DNA of 64,000 nt from Apricaphanius iberus (GCA_028564705.1 JAPXFQ010002423.1:930001-994000), one strand, 5' to 3'. Shown: positions 49,790 through 62,264, counted from the stretch's first letter. Notes: generated by a model not told the origin, from the sequence alone. Numbers and translations: made by a program.

Positions 49790-52700
49790 CTGCGAGACAG
49801 AAATAAAACATCAAGACATGACACTGAAAACTAACTCTGAAAGCTCAACATTCATAAGAAAAGTTATGCTTGTTTTATTGCTGAAGTTTGTAAAACATTA
49901 AAATTACTAAATCATTTTCCTCTTTAGATTCTATTCAATCTCTATTAGCAAGAAAGCTCCACCTCTTATTTAGACTATGAATTAAAACCATTATTAACAT
50001 TAACATTATTCATAATTTTGTACGATAGACACTAGTGATGAAATTCTCAAAAAGGCTATTTTCTTTCTCCTAAAGCAATGGGAAAAAAACATAAAAGAAA
50101 GAGGCATTTAAGTACAAGAGGAATAAAAAGTTAAAAAGTCATGTTAACTTATGGAGACGCATAATTATGCCAGTTGTAAAAACTTCCAGCTCACCGTGTC
50201 TGGTAGTTTGTTTCTCCCTAAGAGCCCTTTTCATCTGCATCTCCTCCAGCTCTTTGCTGATCTTCCTCTTTTCTGCCTCCAGGGCCTCCACAATCTTTGC
50301 TTGGCATACTCTTTGTTCTTCCATAGCCTGCAGTGAGTCACAGCAACGTGAACAATATCACGACCGTCAGGCCATGAATCTAAGCATTTAACTCAAACAC
50401 ATTCCACACGGTTGGTTAGTTCAGAAAATAAACGGGAAGGATATTTATTTGAACCAATCTTTGTTTGCTATAGTCAGAAATTAAGAGAAGGGGAGATTTT
50501 AAAAAAAGAATTTACTGTAGCTATCTTATGTTAATGCAAATACATAAAAAGATTATGTAAGATAATACACAAAGAAAGACATTATGTAGTTATAATTTTG
50601 TAAAAAACAAAATCGAGCTTTATTTCTTCAACTGTGAGAATGGTTAATTAAAATTTCAAGGAGAGGTCAAGTCAGTCAGTAAGCAATGACAAAATGATCA
50701 ATTCTTTACATTTTAAAACAAAGTGCTTTTTTGTTGTCCTGACCTGAGCTTCCATGTGGAGACGAAGGCGTCTCTTCTGGGAGTCCACCTCTTTTTCCAA
50801 ATGCAGCTTGGCTATCTTGAGCTCTGAGACCTGGCTAGCAAACTTCTGCTGAGCCATCTCTTGCTGGCGCTTTCGCTCGTTTTCCTCACTCTGAAACAAG
50901 AATTAATGCTTGTTAAATGTACATGGTTTAATGTGTGAAGAATTCAAATTAAATGTGTTATAAAAGAAATAAAGCATATTATTTACCATTTTTTGTATGT
51001 TTTAATTAGTCTGAAACCCATTTTCCCCACAAATTCTTATGCAAACGTACTATTAGTAATTGAAACTTGAGAAAGGTCAAATAAAATAATAAAAAACGAA
51101 TGGGCTAACCATGAAATGCCATATGCATGATTTCAACAATTTCTAAAAAAACGAATGTTCTAAATATTTTTTTTAAATAAAATAAATTCAGAAATGTACC
51201 ACTCACTCACAGTGTGGCTGTGGCTGGCAACAATTACCTATAAATAATCCTTTTAAGGAGTAAATAACCGTCCTTTGTTAATTACCCATAGTTAAAAGGG
51301 TAAGCCTTCTCTGCTTTATGTTTAGGTTGGTCATGATCGTGGTACTTGGAGAGCTCGACATTTTCTCAGGCAGTACCCACTGTAAATAGTTTTACATGCT
51401 TTACATGTCTCATTCCCCCTGGTGGACAATTTAAGTGCTACAGATTTCAAGCGCCTGTTTTATTTAGAAATGAATCACAGCTACACACAACTTTAAACAT
51501 CCCTAAGAAGTTTTTTTATTTCAGTAGCCCAGTTCAATATATAATGCGGATTATATAAATGAATAACAAAATATGAATATGCAGACCGGTGTTTTCAAGG
51601 TAGCTTTTTTCTACTTAAAGCTACTGAAAACACAATGTTTATGATTATTATTAAAAGGTTCTTAAAATCTGAATCATCAGAGCCACCTTCAGAGCACATT
51701 TACTCAGAGGTACCTGTATGTTGAATTTAGTGGAGTTGTTGAATTAATGTGCACTGTAACTAACCACATAAAAACTCAAATAAATGTATGACTTCATTTA
51801 GATTTGTACATAATGGAACAAATGTATTTTGTAGATGTTTATGTCTTTATGCATGTCCGTATATACTATCTATGTGATAACGTAATATCAAATATTTTCT
51901 TCCTTCAGAGTTTAAAGGGCTGAACTTGCCAGTTCTCTCTCCAATGCTTGGATCCTCTTCTCATAAAGGGTCTTTTGGTCAGAAAGTTCCTTTTGAGCGA
52001 CTTCTTTTGCCATCTGAATTCCCTGCATCATCTCCTCTTTTGCCTTAAAATGGGCTTCCTCGATTTCTGCCTCTAGCCTGAGACAAAAGCGAGTGATTTA
52101 AATGAACTCTGATTGTATGTGGTAGGTTACGGAATGAAAAGTGTTCTTTAGCACCCACTTTGCTCGTTGAGCTGCAAGTAGCTCATTCTTGGCAAATTCA
52201 AAGTCTTTATGTCCATCACCAGCTCCTGTCCAGCACGATACCCGCTTCCCAGACTGCACCTCTGCTGGGTGATTAAAGCGGAAGTAGTGGTCACCACCGA
52301 GGATGACTCTGTCACCCTGGAAACCAGATTTTAAAAAATTACAAAATGAGATGAAAAGAGAACATAAAAATATGTTGATGTTAACAGGATAATGGCTTTG
52401 TTTTGATATAATTAATACTCAAGTTGGAGTTATACCGTAATGAGAGTATTTTTTCTGTACGTACATGGTGTAGGACAGTAGATTCAGAAATGAGGCTCCC
52501 ATTCACAAAAGTCTTAGCATTGTCCATAGGGATTATACTGACAGTATTGTGGATGTTGGATATAACACTTTAAAAAAAAGCAAATGATAAAAGTCATTTA
52601 ACTCTAATGCAAAATGAAATGCAACATATTGATTTATTGATGCTCATAGCTATTCACATACTTTGGCTTTTTGTCGTTTAGTTTTGCTCTGTTCTGACAA

Positions 52701-55700
52701 ATTTTACGTAATCAACTGAACGCCGTTTTACCAGACTTGCGAGATTTCCTTCTCACCAATGTCGATCAGCGATGAGAGTTCCAGTGAGCTGAATGTCATG
52801 ACTGGAGTCCGGTTTGAGCTTGCCCACAGTGGTTCGGCCCTCTTTGATCATGTAGAGAAGCATCTCTGACAGCTGAGGGTCCTCATTCAAATTCACCAGG
52901 TTGGGAAGACGGTTGTCAACTTTGAAAGTCACACCTGCTTTCTGATTAAGTAAGAAATACTTAGAGAATTTCCATGCTCTGTCTCCGTTAAGAGAAAAGC
53001 TTTGGATTTTTGTCTGAGTTGGAAAACTGAGAAAGAAAAATATATATATATCCACCTGTAACTCTTTGGTCTCTTCACGCTTACGTATTTCAGCTTGTTC
53101 AAGCTTCTCCCTCCATGCACTGATAATAAGAAATCACAACTCATATAAAGATGTTGCTTTATTCCTGTAATATCTAAACCTTCACATCACTCAAATTTTT
53201 AAAAACATTAAAGAACATTAGATTTTGTAATTATATTAATGGTAAAGCAATTAAAACTGAAGTAAGAGTCCTGTAAATATATTACTATAATATTGCTCTA
53301 AAGTAGAAAAAAAATATATATTAAACTGTAATAAAAAAAATAAAAGTAATATAAAACTGTAAAGACATTTATAGCTCGGATACTCTAAATATTTTTACGC
53401 TGATTTTACCGTAAATGTGTTTTACAGTTCCCTGTTGACATCCAGCTGGCAGTAAGTTACAGTGAACGTTTCAATAACATGTTTACAGTACATCTAAAAA
53501 TGATATATTTTTTTGGAATACAATAAACAAACACAATTTAATAAATTATAATAAAATGATTGCTGACCGGTTGGCCTCAACCATCTCTCTCTCTTGCTGA
53601 CAAAGTTTGTTCTTCAGGGAGTTGATCTCCTGCTGAAACATCCTGACTCTCTCCGGTTCAACGCCCTGGGAGCTCATCTGGACCGCACGCAGTTTCTCCA
53701 CCTCTGCCTTCAGTTCTAAAAAAGAAATAGAAATAATGTACCAGAGGTTGGTTCTGATTTGTTTTTATTTTTTTTATAAAAACTTAAAAAGCACTGAGCA
53801 AATGTCAACAAAAACATAGGAGAAAATCATATGACAAGCTTGTGAAGATTTGATTTATTTTCATTTAGAAATATTCCAGTTTTTTCGCAGGCCTGTGCCC
53901 CAATCTTTAATTATTTACTGCATGACACTGTTCTAATTTGAACAGCGATTCTCTGAGCAGTGAGATGAGCTGTATCTGCAGCAAGAGCTCCCCTTAGTGC
54001 TAAGAAGATCAAACAGCAGCACAAACGCCTCATGAAAAATAATACTTGCATGACAGTTAGCTTATATGTGCAACTGACAGTTCATAAATAAGGGCAGGAA
54101 GGAAGGTTAGGGCCATGCTTTCATTTTAGCTGGAGAGCAAGAGAGGTAGTGATAGATGAATGTGAGGGTGGGTAATAATGTGGGGAGGATAGAGGGAGAT
54201 GAAGATCAAACTCAAGAGTTAAGAAAGTTCTTAAGACTTTAGTAGGAGCAGATCTTTAGTATAATCCTGCTGCCAGTTTACAGATCAAAGCGTTTTTTCC
54301 TACGATACCAAAATCTTTATATCCCCAGCCACCTGACCATACAACACGTTTGTTTCTACCTCTAAAATAAGCCTAAACAAACAGTTTTTCAGACTCTATA
54401 GATTAATGAAAATATCATGCACTCATTTAGTTTCATAAGTTCTGGAAGTCAGACCTCTGATCAGCTTGGCACTGGTGTCTTCATTGACTTTGGCCACATT
54501 GATAATTGTGCGGGCCTGCTGAGCGTAGCGCAGCGTGCTCAGGCTCTCCTCCACGTTGGTGCCAGCCGGGCTCACCGTGGCTATCATGGCCGTCTTGGAG
54601 TTACCTCCAAGGCTCTCCTTCAGCAGCCTGTAGGACGAAAAAATAAATAAAATAAAGGACGTTATAACAAGAAAAATCATCCTCTGGCTTCATTAAATAA
54701 ATCTGGACTTAAAATTCCTTTAGCTTTTTCACATTTTCACACTAACTGAAATACTTTTGCACAATTTCTATGACAGGGAAATTTCTTCACATACACAACT
54801 ATCATCACCTTTCAAAATTGTTGGCAGCCCTGGTAAAAATGTGTGAAAAATCCAAATCCTCTCAGACATTTTCAAAAATAGCTACTAGAAAATGGTTACT
54901 AGTCAGAACTTTACAATAGTCTGAGGAATCATTTTAAAAAGTACAAAAAGCGTATCTTGAATGAAAAGCCTAATGAGAAGAATGGGAAAAAAACACTACA
55001 TCTCACTATAAAACAGCAAATGATAATGTGGCTTATTTGGGTCACAATTAGGAACCGTTCATTTTAAAGCTTTTGAAGACATCTTTTTCATGGGTGTCAA
55101 CAAATGCGGAGGGCAGAGTATAGTGCATGAAATGGTGTTGCTAGTTTGAAACATGATACTCTTTCGTCTGTGGAAAGCAGCTAATAATTTTTGGTTCAAT
55201 TAAGCTTTCTGCATCCTTACCATGTGAGAACAGATTCTCGGTATGGTATGAAGACCTTCTTCCTAGTGAGCATTTGCTCTGATAGAGCAGAGATGACCTT
55301 TCCAAGTGTTAGCAGGGATTTATTTATGCTGGCACCCTCCTGTAATGTCACAAAAGAAAAAAGAAAACCTTTGATAACTTTAATAGAGTACACAGAGCAG
55401 AAATCCATAAAACCCCCCAATAATAAAATGAAAACTAGATTTTTATCTCTAGCCAAGCAAACAAGAGTATCAAATTACTTTAAGCTAAAAATCTCTGTTT
55501 GGGTACCACTGCTACTACAATCCTTCTTAATAGCAATAAAATAGTCATATGAAAAACGTTAGGTTATCCTCTACATTTTCTTCAATTCAAATATATTTAC
55601 ACATCAAAGTTAAATAGGAGACAAAATTGAATTACTGTTGAATCCTTAACTATCCTTGTTTTGCTGCTTAAACATAACTCACCAAGAAAAAAAGTATATT

Positions 55701-58700
55701 TTAACTGAGGGAAAAGTTAGAACACCCTACTCACTAGCTAGTCTCCCGTTGTAGCCATCTGGTAATTTTGCCCCAATCCTTGCTTTATCCTGTTTCAAGG
55801 CAATCACCACATCTAAATGAGTTCCCAGACTTTCCCTTTCTGAGTTCTCAACCAGGACTTGGTGGATTTACTGGTATCTTTTGGATCATGGTTATGTTCC
55901 TGATCAAAATATGCTTGAGTTTTATTACATTTTGAAAGATCTTTTTAGTTTCAATTGTTTTCTCAAGCCCCCTTTGGTAGAATTTATGGTGTATTATATG
56001 ATGGAGAGCTGGCTAAGTCAGGCTGCATCCACACACCCAGCTTTACAGTTGGCATGACTATTCCAAATTTCCCCATTTTAAAGTCCAAATAACCCAATTT
56101 TAGACTAATCTTTCAAAAGAAAATAACTCCAGAAGTCCCGGTCTCTGATTACATGCTTCCTGACAAACTTAAGACTGTCATTTGTGTTTTTCTTTAACAG
56201 CAAACGTTTCCCTCCTGCTCATGAGAGTTAAACATGTAAAGTCTCCTTATAATTCCAGTTTATATCAATATTAGCAAGAAAGGATAGCCTGTTTTAAGTC
56301 AGCAGTGAAAGAGCAAACTTTTTTTAAATAGATTATGATTGTTATTATTATTTTTATTTCTTTTTCTTACACTTTTGGAGACTTTAATTAGCATCTTGCA
56401 GACTGTTTTCAAGGTGAAAAATCTTTGTGAGCCAGAACTAGGCAAGTTAACTGTTGTTCTGAACGTCCTCTTCTGCCTGATTATTTTTTCCTACATTGGA
56501 ATGGCTGATTTTAGATTCTGCTGAGACCTCTTTGAATACTGTACCGGACTAATAACCAGCGACAATCTTCGTTCTGAAAGCATCAGACAGTTCTTTGATT
56601 CCAACCACTGTGTTCCTTACCACATCATACTCAATATCTGAGGTGTAAAGTGAACAGGAATTCTTCAAAATGCTGTTCTGATCATATGCACCTGATCTAA
56701 TGTTGCGATTTTGACCCTTTCTATCGGGAGTAAATGTGGGCGTTTCCTATTTATTCCTCATCAGAACTTATATTTTGTCGAAAAAATATTCAAAAGTTCT
56801 GACATTCAGGATGTATTGAATACTTATATTAAATGAAATATTCAGTGCTTTTAAAATGTATGTTAAATATAGACATTAAAACATGTTACTGGCACTCACA
56901 GGGTGTCCTATTCTTTTCACATGACTGAACATTCCGCATTCTGATACCAGCAAATATCTGCCTGTTTTTTCAACAATGTAGACCAATATTATTCTCTTTT
57001 AGTTTAAATTCTAATAAAGGACATTAAAAACAAGTTCCCAAAGCGGTTTAAAGGTGGGATATTTACACATCCCTGCATCTGTGCTTACCCTGAGTCTGTC
57101 TCCACTCGTTTTGGCTGTGCTGCTGCGCTCGCTGCCCGCAAGGTCGACCAGGTTGATTCTGCTGGTGATGCTGTGGTCATGTTCCTCTCCCTCCACAAAC
57201 TCAGTCTGAAAAGACAAATATAGGGGTTGCCGAATTTTAAACTAAAACACACACCAGAATGATGTCTGCCAAATATATAATGAAGAAAGAATTGCATACC
57301 TTAGTCTGAGTCATAACCAGGGTGAAGACAGAGTGAGATCTAGAACTTTTGTCATTCATTCCTGTTGCAGCTGTAGCTCTCTGCTTGTTACCAATCTCCA
57401 GCCAGCCCTTTAAAATCAGAGAAAATGCTAATTAAGACATATTTGTGCCAAATATTAACTTTGTTGAATCAATAACATATTCTGTGTAAAACACAATTAT
57501 AACTTCAGCTTTAATTTCAATTTCCCCTTTTGAAAACACTTAGAAGAGGAAAAACAGTATTACAGTACGTCTATCTTACCTGAATGTCACTGTACGAGCT
57601 CACCACATTCCTGGAAAAAGGAACAAAACAAGCAGTTTAGATGGATCCTTTTTTGCTTTTACTGGAATTAGATTAACCTAAAAAGAGAAAAGGTATTCTT
57701 ACGCAGAGAGCTCGGCAATGTAAGGACCATGGACTGGATGCTCTCTCACTTTCAGCTAAAGAATAAATCCTCTGTGTTACATATTTATCATTAGACTTCA
57801 GTAATTACTTCACAGTAACATCAAGACATGGGGGACACTGTGTGAAGCCATACAAAAAAAATAAATAAATAAAAAAAAAATAAAAAATTTTTTTTACAGC
57901 TGTTTAAACAACTAACCGGCATCTTCCTTTGGTTTGGCTCTTCTCTTGTGACCAGCAGATCATGAATCTTTTCATTATACACTTCAAAGTAGCTCATCTC
58001 TACATGACATTTCACCTGAAAAGCCACATAGAATGGATTGCAATATGTTATGATACCTGACAGGATGGAAAACGTCAATTTTTTTATGTTTTTTTCTGGT
58101 GAAATTATTCAGGATCAAAATGCATCATGTAAAGTTTGTTTTGAGGAAAAAAATAAAGAAATGTAAACGGTCAATTAGTCATCGACTTCAGTGTGAAGCT
58201 ACCTCTTCATCTTCCATTGAAGACAGTTTAAGAAAAAGCTCCTGACAGAATCGTGGGATGACTCCAGCCTCCTCTTCAAAGCCCATCATCCTGAAAAAAA
58301 AAAAAGAAACATAAACCAAACAAACTGAAATACAATCAGTGTGGTGGGGAAAAAACGCAAAAATCACTCACGTGTATGACTTTCCAGAACCCGTCTGGCC
58401 GTAGGCAAACAAGCAGGTGTTAAATCCTTCAAAGGCTCTCTGCAACAAAGGCCTGGCGAGGCTATCGTAGACCGTTTTTTGGCCGGAGAAGGTGGGCTCA
58501 TTGCCATCCACCGAGCAGAAGGAGAAGTCATATGTGAAGAAATAGCTCTGCTTGGAATCTGGATGCTGGACGTGTGTCTCCTGGCCATTCATAAAGATCA
58601 CCTGTGAGGCCTTTTCTGCCTTCTCCCTATAACAGCAGCATATATACACATTGTGAAAAATGAAGTGCAAATGTATCTGCTTTCGTAGTTACCTATTTAT

Positions 58701-61219
58701 ACTTTTAATATCGCACAAAAACAAACCTGCATTTTAATAAAAACAAAATGGTTCAAATTCTACAGGTTTCTTTCCTGTTAAATGAAAAACAAAAAACATT
58801 AACTTTCAATATGTAATGTGAAAAACACTAAAAATCAGTATTCTTGCGTGCCTGGTACAAAGTATTTAGTATGTTACATCTGTTCTGGGACTGCACTTAC
58901 ACAAACATACTTTGGATTGTTATTATGAACTTTTTATATAGAAAACTCATAAAACATCCCCCTTGCACTATTTGGTATTGAAAAAAAGTTATCTTAAAAA
59001 CCCTGGTAAATGATGTATTATTAACTTGCTTGTGATTTATGGGAAAAATCTTATCCACACCTCAAAATTTCAGCATCATTAACTTCATTTCAAAGCATAT
59101 TTAGTAACCCTTAATATTTATAAAGATAATCTTAGATTTAGCTGAAACTCTAAAGCAATCCAAAAAAATGCCTCCCCCTTAAAAAAAGACCATTTATAAC
59201 CCTGTCTGAATTGTAATGCTGTTTTTAGGTAAAACATTATGTCTTGTTTACTTGTTTTCACAATTTCTGTAAATGTTCTGGTTCTCGTAATAAAGACAAA
59301 AAGAAGCATGTAACCACAGCTTTAGGACATCAAAATGCATAACCGCGGTATGACGGTCAAAACCTATACCCTTGCCTAAATTTATATCATTTCTACCTTC
59401 TATAGTTCCCGCTATGACCATAAACCAATTTACAGAAGCACATAACAGTGAAGTGTGAGGAAAAGTGAAGGTTGCAGGTTTGGTGTCCAAAAGTGTTCTA
59501 CCCCGTCACAAGACTTTTTCCAGCCTCTGACTTTTGCTTTTAGTTTGGTTTTATTTTTCCTTGGACTGGTTTGTAGTTTAGCTCCACCTGTCTCCCAATC
59601 AACTCTAAAGAGCCTCCGTCTCCCTGCCAGAGAAAAGCATTCCCCCAGCATGATCCTGCCACCCCCATGTTCCCCAGTAGGAATGGTGTTGTCAGAGCAC
59701 TTTTTTTGTCATATGTTTGATACGTCTCCTACAAGGCTTGTGACAAACTGCAAGGAGGAATTGTTATAGCTTTCTGCTGAAGCCCTCGTCTAGAACAGTC
59801 AGGTGTTTAGAGTTCATTTCTGCAGGTCATCTTTGCTGCTTTTACCTGAAGAGCAGGTAGACATCGATACGTGGTACGTCTGAAATAGTTCCATACCATT
59901 TCCTTTTTTGAAGCATTAAAGACTTAAAAGTGCTGGGATATTGCTTCATAACTTAACCCTGCTTTACACTGCTCAACTTTATCCGCAGCCTGTGCACTGG
60001 TGTTTCTTAATTTTTCTGATGCTTTTCGTCCACTAAGGTTCTCAACAATTTGAATAATGATTTTTTAAAGACAGTTAGTTGGATTCCATTTTTAAATATA
60101 GTTATGCCTCTGCACAACATCTTCAGGTATGTTGTATTTCTAACTCTCTAAGCCGTATATCCTTTTTTTTTTACCACCATCTGCAACAACAAAAAAAATC
60201 ACAAACCTGGCACTGAAAGGTCGGACCCTAACAGCCACAGTAACCGCACTGTTCTCCATCTTAAATGAATCCTGCTGCCCCGCAGCCTCACCGGGACGGC
60301 TCAGGGTTTGCTCATCAGGGGCTGGAGTGGACATCCTTGGGAAGGTCACGTCGCCACGTTGATTTGCGATGCTTGGCTTTCTCTCCTGCACGGCAGCGTG
60401 GGCCTTATGCACACCTGAGGATGGCTTGCTGAGCCTGGGAGTCGGGACTGGTTTGGCGTTTTCTGCTTGCTGAGCTTTGGGTTTGGACCTGTCCAAACTT
60501 GCAGATTTAACTGCGACTTGTTTCGTTGCTTCTTTGCAAGCCAGTCTCTCAAAAACGTCTCTTTTCGCAGCGATCTTCTCAAACGGTGTCCTTCTGGTGG
60601 GAGTTTTAAATGTCTGAGTCGAATCATTCAGATGTCTGGAAGCAAACGACGGCGTCTTGGCTTGCGCCACATGAGTTGCAGCTTCTGTTCTATTTGTTTT
60701 GGATGCGGCTTCTCTTAAACTTCCCGTCCTGAATAAAGTCGTCCTGCCGTTTGGTTCACTAAGAACTTTTGGAGTTGGCTGTGAACCAGCAGTACCGCTG
60801 ACCCCACGCATGCTTTTATCCGTGGAGGGGGTCCTAGTCCTACGCTGCAGAGTCAGTCTCTTCTCCGGAGCAGGAGTGCTGTTCTTGCTACTTTCGGTCA
60901 ACGATTTCTCGGTACCACTTTTCCTCTTTGACCTCCTCTGTAAAGTCAGTCTGCCTCGGTAAGGCGTTTGCAGCCCGCTGCCGTTTTTTGACAGCGCAGA
61001 GACGACATAGGTCCTGTTTATCTGACTGCTTTTATCAGATAACCTGCTCTCTTCAACCACAGATTCTCCGCCTGATGGCCCGCTTTTTCCTAACGTTGTG
61101 TCTGCTACCTTTGGATCTCCCTGTCGGTCTCTGCCGCCGAGTGTCCTGGATGTCGATACTGATATTAGATGGTCGTAATACGCTGTATGCTTCCTTGCCT
61201 GTACGCTAAATATAGACAT
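41403..61219 (-). CDS. kif14: KIF14, mitotic kinesin-3 family motor (complete, 29 coding exons)
   Basis: KIF14 is a plus-end microtubule motor that works with PRC1 and citron kinase at the spindle midzone and midbody in cytokinesis. Coding exons, high to low: 61219-60207, 58626-58372, 58290-58203, 58015-57917, 57755-57703, 57610-57580, 57407-57300, 57205-57089, 55339-55221, 54627-54455, 53715-53568, 53119-53056, 52941-52757, 52567-52465, 52316-52159, 52077-51930, 50890-50744, 50327-50195, 49789-49696, 49476-49338, 48762-48656, 47672-47575, 46888-46655, 46531-46344, 45890-45738, 44527-44405, 44269-44195, 42397-42244, 41773-41403. All join in phase to 1625 residues, against about 1648 in human as remembered. 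The start is the first ATG in this frame, with A at -3. One intron begins GC rather than GT. The order motor, FHA, coiled coil, tail and the final HWV (human ends QWV) identify the gene. Confidence 0.96.
42962..43316 (+). mobile_element. hAT-like MITE with 8-bp target-site duplication
   Basis: A 355-bp element begins CAGGGGTGTCAAGCTCA and ends TGAGTTTCACACGGTG, forming imperfect terminal inverted repeats. ATTTAAGG is repeated on both sides (42954-42961, 43317-43324). An 8-bp duplication and CAG-type ends are standard for hAT elements. No transposase is present. It lies in a KIF14 intron. Confidence 0.75.
43462..43890 (+). CDS. Unrecognised 142-codon ORF nested antisense in a KIF14 intron
   Basis: This plus-strand ORF lies between KIF14 coding exons at 42397 and 44195. 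I do not recognise the protein. Its last 65 residues look protein-like: basic and hydrophilic, with [25 protein letters not shown] and [10 protein letters not shown]. The N-terminal half is less convincing and spans a possible 3' splice site (T-rich tract then AAAG near 43650), so the real coding part may be an exon starting there. An AATAAA lies at 44023-44028, about 135 nt past the stop. It could be a small nested gene, a retrocopy or chance. Confidence 0.35.
   Translation: MVRTHSTCETLTRMVSIWDYVLTIKLVPNISTTDLIISLRAHLIYQKGESQCNITIFIFFKLKPSNSGSKEDRSENINETHGKGEVKKKSHFLHEDGSYMFTGRPDGGHNSAFFDYSEIREANTAVPISVHYWFNKSTGQLV
44023..44028 (+). terminator. AATAAA downstream of the nested ORF
   Basis: A canonical poly(A) hexamer on the plus strand, about 135 nt after the stop at 43890. 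It is weak evidence alone in AT-rich DNA. Confidence 0.25.
48176..48275 (+). repeat. Short tandem duplication in a KIF14 intron
   Basis: Two copies of a unit of about 60 bp centred on AGTTCCCATAGGTTGTG and followed by TATTTTG. Confidence 0.6.
50195..53715 (-). CDS. kif14: KIF14 coiled-coil exons on either side of the FHA domain
   Basis: The exons at 53715-53568 and 53119-53056 encode a neck coiled coil (residues 686-756). Those at 52077-51930, 50890-50744 and 50327-50195 encode the main stalk (about 905-1047), which is rich in Glu, Lys, Gln and Arg with heptad-like Leu and Ile. The stalk should mediate dimerisation. The exons 52077-51930 and 50890-50744 carry 49 whole codons each (the first has one extra base finishing a split codon). 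The donor of the first is GC (see findings). Confidence 0.92.
52159..52941 (-). CDS. kif14: KIF14 FHA domain exons
   Basis: Three exons (52941-52757, 52567-52465, 52316-52159) encode about residues 757-904 and include a forkhead-associated domain. FHA hallmarks are TTVGK with a following SSHDIQLTG stretch, ADRHC, FVNG and [15 protein letters not shown] folds bind phosphothreonine peptides; in KIF14 the domain binds the kinesin adaptor RADIL. The preceding stretch [17 protein letters not shown] is a block shared by kinesin-3 motors. The exons join in phase. Confidence 0.94.
54455..58626 (-). CDS. kif14: KIF14 kinesin motor domain exons
   Basis: Nine exons encode the ATP-dependent microtubule motor, about residues 318-690. 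Visible signatures are the P-loop [10 protein letters not shown] (414-423), switch [10 protein letters not shown] (531-539) and switch [11 protein letters not shown] (568-576). The microtubule-binding stretch [15 protein letters not shown] and the end motif [11 protein letters not shown] are also present. All catalytic motifs are intact, so the motor should be active. One exon is only 31 nt (57610-57580) and still keeps the frame. The intron between 57089 and 55339 carries a DNA-transposon fossil. Confidence 0.96.
55710..56780. mobile_element. Probable DNA-transposon fossil in a KIF14 intron
   Basis: The 1-kb block, between KIF14 exons at 57089 and 55339, starts GAAAAGTTAGAACACCCTAC and contains GAGGTGTAAAGTGAACAGGA, both phrases of dispersed fish transposons. 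No ORF is of useful length. The limits are approximate. Confidence 0.35.
59430..60060 (-). mobile_element. Tc1-like transposase fossil in the first KIF14 intron
   Basis: The minus strand near 59660 reads GTGGCAGGATCATGCTGGGG, matching the GG.IMLWG.FS block of Tc1 transposases (here [11 protein letters not shown]). The rest has decayed. Confidence 0.45.
60207..61219 (-). CDS. kif14: KIF14 first coding exon: N-terminal extension and start of motor
   Basis: This exon encodes residues 1-337 plus two bases of codon 338. It is rich in Ser, Thr, Lys and Arg and has no predicted fold. INRTYVVSA begins at residue 67 and LTLQRR occurs at 91-96 and 122-127; both motifs are kept in mammalian KIF14, whose N-terminal extension binds PRC1 and actin. 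Many S/T-P sites suggest mitotic kinase control, which is inference. The motor begins near residue 318 with [10 protein letters not shown]. The donor is AG/GTTTGT at 60206. Confidence 0.93.
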
Positions 61220-61419
61220 GATTATGTTTTTCCTCAAAACGCTCAAAATTAGCTAACGGCAGACTTTCCTAACGCTCCTCTGCAGTTACAGAATAATTAA
61301 AAACGATTCCATTACATCGCAATATAGTCTTTAAAAGTAGATCGAACTCCATATGTATCAAATGTTCCCCCTGAAAACAGAACTACTTTGTTTATTCTCT
61401 CATCTTCGCTTCCGCCTTC

Positions 61420-61502
61420 GCCCGCTTCAATTTCAAACTGCGTCCGTCACTGACCGCTGATTGGCTGAAACATCTGAAATAAAAGCGTCACGTTTTTGGC
61501 GC
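61420..61502 (-). promoter_or_regulatory. kif14: Likely KIF14 promoter with E2F, CCAAT and CHR-like sites
   Basis: About 200-280 bp upstream of the KIF14 ATG lie a TTTGGCGC E2F-type site (plus 61495-61502), an inverted CCAAT box (GATTGG, 61459-61464), a CHR-type TTTGAA (plus TTCAAA, 61432-61437) and GCGGG (plus CCCGC, 61420-61425), which resembles a CDE. The transcription-strand order E2F, CCAAT, CHR is typical of G2/M genes controlled by NF-Y and DREAM/MuvB, which fits a mitotic motor. The transcription start itself is not visible. Confidence 0.6.
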
Positions 61503-61957
61503 AGTCAGCAAGCACGGTAACCTGACACTAGGTGGCAGCACATATCCATAGACTGTAGAAAAAAATACCACCTCAAACGGGTTTTCTTCTACTCCTAAAG
61601 CTACAAGTCAAATCTCACTTTAGATTTCCGCTATGGTTCTTTTCCTATTTATTTTTTTGTATGTTGTCCTACATAGTTAGTTTAGATAAATTGTTTTTAT
61701 TTTATTTACGAAGTTAAACTTCCACAAAAATGTCTGCTGAGATCTAAAAGAAAAAGGCAGCAAGTCAGAATTCTTTTAAGTAGATTACATTCAAATTATG
61801 TATGGCTGTATAAAAGTGCTCACATTCCAGAACAATTTCACAATAATAAAATACATGGAAATGAAAACACATTTGCTTTTGTGACATCGTGGAGGTCCTG
61901 TCACTATGGCTCCGACTGATGATCTGCCCTGGCTGCTTGGCCACAGGAATATAATTT

Positions 61958-62110
61958 TGGCTGAATGGTTAGTGTGCATGATCCTCAACCAGGAGTCGTG
62001 GAATTGAATCCCATCCAGGCTCTTGTTGTGTACCTTGCCACATGTTGTTTAACTGAACTTGGAAAAAACCAGCCTAGCCAAATAACTGGCAGCACATTTT
62101 TAATATGAAA
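61958..62110 (+). repeat. tRNA-derived SINE-like sequence
   Basis: TGGTTAGTGTGC resembles an A box and GGAATTGAATCCC a B box, about 30 nt apart, as in tRNA-derived SINEs. It lies between the KIF14 promoter and the DDX59 3' end. Confidence 0.4.
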
Positions 62111-62258
62111 TTATCAACAACATAAAGATGGTGCTGAGTTAGGCCCCTGAATATTTCAGGACCCAAAAAATTACATCTGGTGTAAAGGGAAAAAAATCCT
62201 CCTTGATTTCTTACACCATTTACAAAAATAGAAAAATAGTCATCATACAAAATCTCTA

Positions 62259-62264
62259 TTTATT
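62259..62264 (-). terminator. Candidate DDX59 poly(A) signal
   Basis: TTTATT on plus is AATAAA on minus, about 90 nt beyond the DDX59 stop. It is the nearest canonical signal. Confidence 0.4.

Noticed and set aside
61219..61246. Upstream extension of the KIF14 frame by nine codons
   Set aside because: It would need a TTG start; the first ATG, with A at -3, is at 61219.
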